From NCBI GenBank assembly GCA_031270925.1, contig JAISWY010000008.1, positions 1 to 6,581 of the forward strand: DNA of 6,581 nt, given 5' to 3'. Positions within the stretch are counted from its first letter, which is position 1. Every line of letters starts with the position of its first letter. A model generated the notes under the pieces. That model did no database searches and was not told where the DNA came from. It was given only the letters and a program-made list of their open reading frames with translations. Position numbers and translations under genes: made by a program. Below are positions 1 to 5,407 of this stretch, piece after piece. This stretch comes from Candidatus Symbiothrix sp. (GTDB taxonomy: Bacteria > Bacteroidota > Bacteroidia > Bacteroidales > Azobacteroidaceae).

Positions 1-635
1 TATCGCAAATAATAAAATACGTGTGGATCGACGCCTACGACGAGATATTGGGAAACAAACATTTTATGCGTCGCTATGTTCCCAAAGTCATTCACTTGAT
101 AGGTTCTCCTGCTTTCAACGGCGATGGTTCCATCGTGTTGGGAACAGCCGAAAGCGGCTTGAAAGTAACGCTTTACGATGTGAACCGGATGGATATTAAC
201 GATATCAATATGGATGAGCTGACCGAATACTATTTCCATACCATGCACCACGAATTTGCTCACATCCTGCATCAAACCAAGGAGTACGACACCGAATGGC
301 AAAAAATAAGCAACGCCGACTACATCGGCTCGAACTGGATTTACGAACGGGATACCGTATCCTATCGGGAAAAAGGCTTTATCTCGGCTTACTCGATGAT
401 GAACCACAACGAAGATTTTGTGGAATACTATTCCTATTACGTTACCAATACGCAAGAGTGGTGGGATAACGAATGGGCGAAAGGCGGCGAAAAAGGCCGT
501 CCGATCATGGAGAAAAAATTAGGTATAGTTAGAGCTTATTTTAAGGATGTGTGGAATATCGACCTCGATACAATGCGCAACATCGTACTGCGCAGGGGCA
601 AGGACGTACCAAGCATGGATTTTTTAACTTTTTAA
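1..635 (+). CDS. Putative zinc-binding metallopeptidase (Mx1-type), 5'-truncated
   Basis: This is the C-terminal half of a predicted cell-surface zinc metallopeptidase of the Bacteroidota Peptidase_Mx1 family (PF15890 type). The frame is open to the window edge (codons from position 3), so the GTG at 21 is an internal valine codon and not the start. A zinc site HEFAH lies at 249-263, with another His at 270-272, giving HExxHxxH. It is preceded by family-typical stretches, PKVIHLIGSPAFN and GTAESGLKVTLYDVN. Full-length relatives are lipoproteins of roughly 400 residues, so about half, including any signal peptide, lies upstream. The TAA stop is 12 nt before the DUF4302 gene, which suggests one transcript. 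In relatives this gene usually follows a SusC/SusD pair. The active-site motif is intact, but substrate and proteolytic activity are inferred only from the family. Confidence 0.88.
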   Translation, partial: SQIIKYVWIDAYDEILGNKHFMRRYVPKVIHLIGSPAFNGDGSIVLGTAESGLKVTLYDVNRMDINDINMDELTEYYFHTMHHEFAHILHQTKEYDTEWQKISNADYIGSNWIYERDTVSYREKGFISAYSMMNHNEDFVEYYSYYVTNTQEWWDNEWAKGGEKGRPIMEKKLGIVRAYFKDVWNIDLDTMRNIVLRRGKDVPSMDFLTF

Positions 636-647
636 TATTCGGCCAAT

Positions 648-2012
648 ATGAAGATAAACAATAAGACAGCATTCGCATTCCTGTTATGCTTTCCTTTCTT
701 GCAATCGTGCTTGTTTCAAGAAGAAGAAATTTTCGATAAGCCCGCTTACCAACGTTTGGAAGAAATGGCGACTAACTTGCGCGAAACCTTGCAATCGTCG
801 GAAAACGGATGGAAATTAACATATTACACCGATCCCGAATCGTATGGCGCCTATAATTTCCTGTTCAAATTTGATGAAACGGATGTTATCGTACAAGGCG
901 ATTCGTTGTTCCCGCAAGGAAAATACACAAGTAAATGGGACATCAACAAATCGCAAGGCGGAATCGTATTGGATTTTGCTTCCTATAATGATGTTTTTAC
1001 CGATATAGCCGATCCGGGAAAATACATCATGGGGCAAGGTTTGAGCGGAGATAAGGAATTTCTTTGGAAAAAATATTCGGCCGATAAAGACACCATCTAC
1101 ATGCAAGCAAAAAAAAATGGAGTGAAAATCCAATTGATTAAATTTGAGGGTAATTGGGATGATTATATCAACAATATCAATGAAGTAATGGATAAATTCG
1201 CCAACGGAGCCATGAGCAAATACTTCAAAGTAATTGAATTTGACGATGGAACCAATCTTGTTTTGGGCGCTTATCATAAAATTACCCGCCGTTTCGACCA
1301 GATATTCATCAACGACCACGACAGCGTGAAAGTAGTTGAAAACGGCTTGGCTTTTCACGAGAACGGAATCGATTTTTACCAGCCGGTAACCGTGAAAGGA
1401 CATACCATAACCGGTATTCATTATGATAGAGCGAGCGAAACGTTCAGTGTGGAAAATGGAACCGTAACGGCCGGCATTCCACCCTTTGTGATGCCGGGCG
1501 ATTTTACGCAATTGTTTCAGATGAACGAAACATACGACTTTACCCATTTAAGCCAAGCCCTGATGGAAGAATATTACCGCATCGATTCGCTCATGACGTA
1601 TGCTGCAAAACCATTCACTCGAACAGATGGGAAAACAATGAAGAATATAGAGTTTTCCGGAATGAGCTTTATGAAGAATGCAAATAGCTTCGGCAATTCC
1701 AGCCTTTATATAGTAGTGTTCTATTCTTATGAACTGGATGGAGAACGGACCTTGGGAATAGCAGCTGCAAGCCCTGTTATCAGTAGAGGAAATATAAATG
1801 GTCGTGCCGATGCGTTTCGATTCAGTAATAATTCCGGAGGCACTTCCGTCGTAGGGGATTATGCCGATTTATTAACGAATGATGTTAATCAATTCCGGAA
1901 TATAATAACCGTTACGGGAAGAGATTACATTGCCGTTCCCGATGAATATTTTGAATACATCCGTTTCGGCTCTCAACTCAACGGCACATTCTTCGGAATA
2001 AAGAAAAGCTAA
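648..2012 (+). CDS. DUF4302 domain-containing surface lipoprotein
   Basis: Predicted outer-membrane lipoprotein of 454 residues. The N-terminus has a basic start, a hydrophobic stretch (about residues 8-18) and a lipobox FLQSC with Cys21. The next residues, LFQEEE, place an acidic run at +5 to +7, resembling the Bacteroidota lipoprotein export signal that sends lipoproteins to the cell surface. Family-like segments follow: an ENGWKLTYY motif (53-60), YGAYNFLFKF (66-75), an LDFASYNDVF block (108-117) and GDKEFLW (134-140), all as expected for DUF4302. The rest is beta-rich with no catalytic motif that I can see. The start at 648 is supported by the signal peptide immediately after it; no Shine-Dalgarno is present, as usual for this phylum. 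DUF4302 has no established function. Its co-occurrence with Mx1 metallopeptidases next to SusC/D genes suggests a ligand-binding surface accessory. Family assignment is from recognition, not a search. Confidence 0.87.
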   Translation: MKINNKTAFAFLLCFPFLQSCLFQEEEIFDKPAYQRLEEMATNLRETLQSSENGWKLTYYTDPESYGAYNFLFKFDETDVIVQGDSLFPQGKYTSKWDINKSQGGIVLDFASYNDVFTDIADPGKYIMGQGLSGDKEFLWKKYSADKDTIYMQAKKNGVKIQLIKFEGNWDDYINNINEVMDKFANGAMSKYFKVIEFDDGTNLVLGAYHKITRRFDQIFINDHDSVKVVENGLAFHENGIDFYQPVTVKGHTITGIHYDRASETFSVENGTVTAGIPPFVMPGDFTQLFQMNETYDFTHLSQALMEEYYRIDSLMTYAAKPFTRTDGKTMKNIEFSGMSFMKNANSFGNSSLYIVVFYSYELDGERTLGIAAASPVISRGNINGRADAFRFSNNSGGTSVVGDYADLLTNDVNQFRNIITVTGRDYIAVPDEYFEYIRFGSQLNGTFFGIKKS

Positions 2013-2032
2013 GATATAAATTAAATGTTTTA

Positions 2033-2046
2033 TTATAATATTATAA
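2033..2046. repeat. 14-bp perfect AT-only palindrome before the T9SS protein gene
   Basis: TTATAATATTATAA equals its own reverse complement and ends 3 nt before the ATG at 2050. It lies in a 37-nt spacer that is almost entirely A and T. It could be an operator or simply an AT-rich, weakly structured translation-initiation region, which is common in Bacteroidota. No function is assigned. Confidence 0.4.
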
Positions 2047-2049
2047 AAA

Positions 2050-4533
2050 ATGAAAAAAATTTATCCTTTATTAATTTGTTTATTGAGTGTCGGGTTTAGC
2101 TACGCTCAATCAAAAGGAACGGTTATCAAATCGGCAAAAAATCACTCGGTTCAGCAATTAGACCATCAAGCAGTGATGGCGCAACCCGTTCAATTGGACA
2201 AAGCGCAACGGCAAAACTTGAAAGTAAATACGTCCATTGCTCCGCAAGTGCAAAACCGGGTTTCCCTGTTATCCAAACCGCAATACGAGCGTTTGGATAA
2301 GATAAGTAGCCAATTGCAAAAAATAGCCGATCGAGGGAATGGCCAATTGCGTGTTGCACAACCGCAACAGAAAGCGCCCCAAGCGATTACTAACGACACT
2401 ACCTTGTACGAAGGCTTTGAAGATTGGGATGGAACGACCCCATATTGGATCCCTTCGGGTTGGACGAAAGAAGATTTATCCGAGTTGGGAGAAGATTTTT
2501 CGTGGAAACCGGCAGGCGGTGTATCTATGGGAAAAAAAGCTGTTATTTATCCGTATCGCGGCAGTACCTTGCTTTTTATAGAACCGGCTTATATAGGAAC
2601 GGATCAGATTTACTTTTTCGAGCCATCCGAAGAATGGCTCGAAACGCCCGCTTTTACGCCGAAACAATACGATAAATTATACTTTAAATTGAATTACAAT
2701 GCGGGATATATGTTGATTAACTATCCCTTGTTGGAATCATCTAAAGGAGAAGAGGCTGTTTTCGATCAAATCAATCAAGAAATTGAAGTACATATCTCCA
2801 CAAACGGAGGAATGTCTTGGACAAAAGTATGGACGGTCCTCGACGATGCCAAGACATACAGCAGTGACCAATTATTCGACGTGGCCGCTTATGGCGCTTC
2901 GTGGTCTTCTTTTTCGATCGATTTAGCGAACTATGTAGGACAAAATATTATGGTTGGATTCCGTTGTAACAATATCCAGGAAGGTGGAATTTTTGCATGC
3001 TTGGACGAAATCCGAGTTAGCCCTCCGCACCCCGAAGCATTCTATCGTCGTCCGCAAGGCTATTTTTATTGGACTTTATCCCCCGAATATTACACCGTTT
3101 CGGCCTTGTTCGGCCCCGCTTATACACCCGCTACATGGAGAAATTATTCGAACCGCGAATCAGAAGATTTTAATTGGACATTCACAGATCCGGAAACAAC
3201 AACCGGTTATGATCAAATCGATCTTCAAGATATACAGCCGACCCTTACTTATCCGATGAAGAGGATGAAGGATCTCCCGATATTGGAAGCTTCTGCAACC
3301 GGAGCTATTCCTTCGACTTATCAATGGGCAGGCAATTACCTTCAAACAGGAGGCTCTACGATAGTACAAATTGAGGGTTTGGATGAACCTACAACGCTCG
3401 GAGCGGGGAACTACGATATAAACTTGGGAATGGATATTGGACGCTTCAGCAATCAATATCCGGATGGAACGCTATTCGGATCGGGCAATGAACCGTTTTG
3501 GAATGAAGAAAAAATCAAATTAAACGGGATTGCCAATTATTTCGAAAAACCGCTCTCGAAGTATATTTTCGATCAGTTGTGGATTAATAGCTATAAATTT
3601 TCCGGTCAACCTGCGGCTGAAATGCACATTATTATACATCGTGTTGTAAATGGTTATTTGGCAGATACAATTGCTACCGCTACTTGTTTGGGTAGCGAGG
3701 TTCAAGCTGTGAATCTGGGAAAAGATAAAGAAACGCAACAAGATATAGTTTATTACAATATCCCATTTTCTTTCGAGCCATACCTTGAAATAGAAGACGC
3801 CATTTTAGTAGAGTTTAAAGACTACCTGAATCCGTCAACCGTTTCGTCGATAGCTCCGATATTACAAAGCGGTAATTCTCCTACCGGCGATTGTTATGCT
3901 TACATTTTATATACGGCAGAGGGCCAACTTCTGCTTGCGCCTTTGTCAAGCGTGTTCGGATGGTATTCCTCGTTCTTTTTCAATATGAATGTAACACATG
4001 ATTTCTTACATTCAACGGATAAACTTTTCGACGCGCCAGTGGAAGGCGAAACAAAATCGTTTTATATCAATTGTTATTATTTTCCTCAAGCTTGGTGGTA
4101 CGACGACACAAAGCCCGATTGGGTTATTTTCGAAGAAGCATTGGTCGATACGGAAACAGGCGTTGTTGAACTGCCTGTTACGGTAGATCCCCTGCCTGCC
4201 GATACGGACGGTCGCAATTATAACCTCAAAATACATTCTCCGGGAGCTTCTTTGGTTATCCAAATAAAACAAGGAAATGCCGATTACGATCCTTCCGGCA
4301 TTTCCACCGTAACTACCAAAGCCACCCAGGTAATTCGCAACGGTAGCGTCTTTGAATTAACCTATCCGGCTGCCGCCAAATCGGTTGCGGTTTACAACCT
4401 GACCGGCCAAAAAGTAGCGGAATACGCTTTGAACGCCAACGGACATTTCTCAATGCCGGCGGCTAATTTGACCCAGGGCGTATATGTGCTGAAATTCAAC
4501 GGTACGAATGTCGCTGTAAAAGTGATAAAATAA
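2050..4533 (+). CDS. T9SS-secreted choice-of-anchor J / cleaved adhesin protein
   Basis: Secreted multidomain protein of 827 residues. A Sec signal peptide occupies residues 1-19, with likely cleavage at FSYA|QSKG. Residues 20-112 form a Gln-rich, possibly helical segment without a recognised domain. Residues about 117-325 resemble the cleaved-adhesin (choice-of-anchor J) jelly-roll domain: LYEGFED at its start, STNGGMSWTKVW (250-261), WSSFSIDLANYVGQNIMVGF (285-304) and ACLDEIRV near the end (316-323). Residues about 330-660 match nothing I know. Residues about 661-743 look like a BACON-type Ig fold (PDWVIF, then a VELPVTV strand, ending LVIQIKQ). Residues 750-827 are a type A T9SS sorting domain with VYNLTGQKV, LTQGVYVLKF and the terminal KVIK, so the protein should cross the outer membrane by T9SS and be anchored or released after CTD removal. 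It lies 37 nt after the DUF4302 gene and ends just before a strong terminator. A role in adhesion or ligand binding is inferred; no peptidase residues were seen. Confidence 0.88.
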   Translation: MKKIYPLLICLLSVGFSYAQSKGTVIKSAKNHSVQQLDHQAVMAQPVQLDKAQRQNLKVNTSIAPQVQNRVSLLSKPQYERLDKISSQLQKIADRGNGQLRVAQPQQKAPQAITNDTTLYEGFEDWDGTTPYWIPSGWTKEDLSELGEDFSWKPAGGVSMGKKAVIYPYRGSTLLFIEPAYIGTDQIYFFEPSEEWLETPAFTPKQYDKLYFKLNYNAGYMLINYPLLESSKGEEAVFDQINQEIEVHISTNGGMSWTKVWTVLDDAKTYSSDQLFDVAAYGASWSSFSIDLANYVGQNIMVGFRCNNIQEGGIFACLDEIRVSPPHPEAFYRRPQGYFYWTLSPEYYTVSALFGPAYTPATWRNYSNRESEDFNWTFTDPETTTGYDQIDLQDIQPTLTYPMKRMKDLPILEASATGAIPSTYQWAGNYLQTGGSTIVQIEGLDEPTTLGAGNYDINLGMDIGRFSNQYPDGTLFGSGNEPFWNEEKIKLNGIANYFEKPLSKYIFDQLWINSYKFSGQPAAEMHIIIHRVVNGYLADTIATATCLGSEVQAVNLGKDKETQQDIVYYNIPFSFEPYLEIEDAILVEFKDYLNPSTVSSIAPILQSGNSPTGDCYAYILYTAEGQLLLAPLSSVFGWYSSFFFNMNVTHDFLHSTDKLFDAPVEGETKSFYINCYYFPQAWWYDDTKPDWVIFEEALVDTETGVVELPVTVDPLPADTDGRNYNLKIHSPGASLVIQIKQGNADYDPSGISTVTTKATQVIRNGSVFELTYPAAAKSVAVYNLTGQKVAEYALNANGHFSMPAANLTQGVYVLKFNGTNVAVKVIK

Positions 4534-4545
4534 AAACTAATTGGA

Positions 4546-4584
4546 AAAGACGGCCGGAGTGGAATAAACACTCCGGCCGTCTTT
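4546..4584 (+). terminator. Strong intrinsic terminator after the T9SS protein gene
   Basis: A perfect 16-bp stem (arms 4546-4561 and 4569-4584) encloses a 7-nt loop, GAATAAA. The stem core is GC-rich (GACGGCCGGAGTG), the base is A-rich on the left and ends in TTT on the right. It begins 12 nt after the TAA of the upstream gene. The symmetrical A and T flanks mean it could also work on the minus strand, but no minus-strand gene ends here. The U tract is short. Confidence 0.9.
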
Positions 4585-4615
4585 CATTGAAAATAATGAA
4601 TTAATCCGAAAAACT

Positions 4616-4647
4616 TTTGGATATAAAAAAATTATTCCCTACCTTTG
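4616..4647 (+). promoter_or_regulatory. Bacteroidota housekeeping promoter for the ribosomal operon
   Basis: The -7 element TACCTTTG (4640-4647) matches the Bacteroidota consensus TAnnTTTG exactly. A -33 element TTTG (4616-4619) sits 20 nt upstream, the expected spacing for the primary sigma factor (sigma-ABfr) of this phylum. Transcription should start near 4650-4653, giving a leader of about 48 nt, A-rich and without an obvious hairpin, before the ATG at 4700. It lies just downstream of the terminator of the preceding locus, consistent with an independent operon. Confidence 0.85.
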
Positions 4648-4699
4648 CACGCTGTTTTTGAAAAATACACGATAGAAATAATAAAAACAAGATAAAAAG

Positions 4700-4936
4700 A
4701 TGTCGAAAATCTGTCAAATTACCGGAAAAAAAGCGTTGGTCGGAAACAATGTTTCCCATTCCAATCGCAGAACAAAAAGAAAATTTGATGTGAACTTATT
4801 TACAAAAAAGTTCTATTGGGTAGAACAGGATTGCTGGGTAAGTTTGAATATCTGTGCAAACGGATTGCGCACCATCAATAAAGTGGGATTAAATGCAGCC
4901 ATTAAACAAGCCGCAGAAAAAGGTTATATTAATTAA
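4700..4936 (+). CDS. rpmB: 50S ribosomal protein L28 (bL28)
   Basis: Structural protein of the large ribosomal subunit, 78 residues. The N-terminus [20 protein letters not shown] is the L28 signature, followed by a basic segment (SNRRTKRKF), [17 protein letters not shown] and the C-terminal [14 protein letters not shown] helix. The length and the WVEQDCW segment fit the Bacteroidales form, with the shorter C-terminus of Porphyromonas-like species. The ATG follows an A-rich leader (AAGATAAAAAG) with no Shine-Dalgarno, typical of Bacteroidota initiation. It is first in a three-gene operon with rpmG and a DUF4295 gene, driven by the promoter at 4616-4647. All expected sequence is present. Confidence 0.98.
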   Translation: MSKICQITGKKALVGNNVSHSNRRTKRKFDVNLFTKKFYWVEQDCWVSLNICANGLRTINKVGLNAAIKQAAEKGYIN

Positions 4937-4942
4937 GAAAAT

Positions 4943-4947
4943 AGGAG
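4943..4947 (+). promoter_or_regulatory. Shine-Dalgarno-like AGGAG before rpmG
   Basis: AGGAG (within ATAGGAGAAC) ends 10 nt before the rpmG ATG at 4958. Such purine boxes are rare in Bacteroidota, where the anti-SD end of 16S rRNA is largely sequestered. No similar box precedes the other genes here. The spacing is slightly long, so it may be chance. Confidence 0.45.
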
Positions 4948-4957
4948 AACCCGAACA

Positions 4958-5146
4958 ATGGCAAAAAAAGCAAAAGGAAACCGCGTGCAAGTGATCTTGG
5001 AATGTACGGAACACAAAGAAAGTGGAATGCCGGGAACTTCCCGCTATATCACCACCAAAAATAGAAAAAATACAACCGGTCGTTTGGAATTGAAAAAATA
5101 CAATACCATCTTAAAAAGGATGACCGTTCATAAAGAAATCAAGTAA
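4958..5146 (+). CDS. rpmG: 50S ribosomal protein L33 (bL33), one-Cys form
   Basis: Large-subunit ribosomal protein of 62 residues, beginning [20 protein letters not shown] and continuing through [12 protein letters not shown] to [19 protein letters not shown], a clear L33 sequence in its Bacteroidota form. It has only one cysteine (Cys16), whereas zinc-ribbon L33 proteins carry two CxxC pairs; it should therefore fold without zinc. The gene lies 21 nt after rpmB and 13 nt before the DUF4295 gene, with no terminator or promoter between, so the three are surely co-transcribed. The start is fixed by the conserved MAKK N-terminus. Confidence 0.97.
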   Translation: MAKKAKGNRVQVILECTEHKESGMPGTSRYITTKNRKNTTGRLELKKYNTILKRMTVHKEIK

Positions 5147-5159
5147 AATCGAATAAACA

Positions 5160-5312
5160 ATGGCAAAGAAAACCGTGGCGGGATACCGCGAAAAATCTGA
5201 AGGACGTTCTTATTCAAAAGTGATAAAAATGGTCAAATCGCCGAAAACAGGCGCATATATTTTCAAAGAAGAAATGGTTCCGAACGAAGCAGTGAAAGAC
5301 TATTTCAAATAA
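5160..5312 (+). CDS. DUF4295 small protein, probable ribosomal protein bL38
   Basis: This is a 50-codon gene (ATG at 5160, TAA at 5310-5312) encoding a basic, Lys-rich protein. It begins MAKKTVAGYREKSEGRSYSK and contains KMVKSPKTGAYIFKEEMV before ending in DYFK. It is recognisable as DUF4295, a family restricted to Bacteroidota and regularly encoded right after rpmG. To my recollection a cryo-EM structure of the Flavobacterium johnsoniae ribosome identified a phylum-specific large-subunit protein, bL38, that corresponds to this family; the equation rests on memory. Size, charge, operon position and the terminator 18 nt downstream all fit a ribosomal protein. No gene symbol is given because none is well established. 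Confidence 0.92.
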   Translation: MAKKTVAGYREKSEGRSYSKVIKMVKSPKTGAYIFKEEMVPNEAVKDYFK

Positions 5313-5330
5313 ATTGAAAACCGCAGTATA

Positions 5331-5374
5331 AAAACTTCCTTTTGATACCGAAAATATCGAAAGGAAGTTTTTTA
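5331..5374 (+). terminator. Intrinsic terminator of the rpmB-rpmG-DUF4295 operon
   Basis: A 17-bp stem (arms 5331-5347 and 5355-5371) has a single G-T wobble and a 7-nt loop, CCGAAAA. Its 3' arm ends AGGAAGTTTT and runs into TTTATTTT, giving a good U tract. It starts 18 nt after the DUF4295 stop and separates the ribosomal operon from aroA. Confidence 0.9.
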
Positions 5375-5407
5375 TTTTCCGATTCGATAAAATTTAAAAT
5401 CGTTTAG

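Noticed and set aside
21..23. GTG as a start codon for the metallopeptidase
   Set aside because: The frame is open back to position 3, and the family's conserved sequence continues on both sides of this point. The protein would lack its usual N-terminal half, so the gene simply begins outside the window.
816..1547. A 243-codon open frame on the minus strand opposite the DUF4302 gene
   Set aside because: It overlaps a recognised gene with a signal peptide and family motifs; its product lacks recognisable domains and reads like an antisense shadow. No promoter or other gene is associated with it.
2034..2039. TATAAT resembling an E. coli -10 box before the T9SS gene
   Set aside because: Bacteroidota primary sigma factor uses TAnnTTTG at -7. 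No such element or TTTG partner is placed upstream, and the match is expected by chance in an AT-only spacer.
4958..5146. Loss of zinc-binding cysteines in L33 as an unusual mutation
   Set aside because: Cysteine-poor L33 is a common paralogue type and the normal form in Bacteroidota, so it is not notable here.
5374..5407. A promoter for aroA in the short gap after the terminator
   Set aside because: The gap is AT-rich, but I find no TAnnTTTG with a correctly spaced TTTG; TAAAATTT is too far from consensus to annotate.
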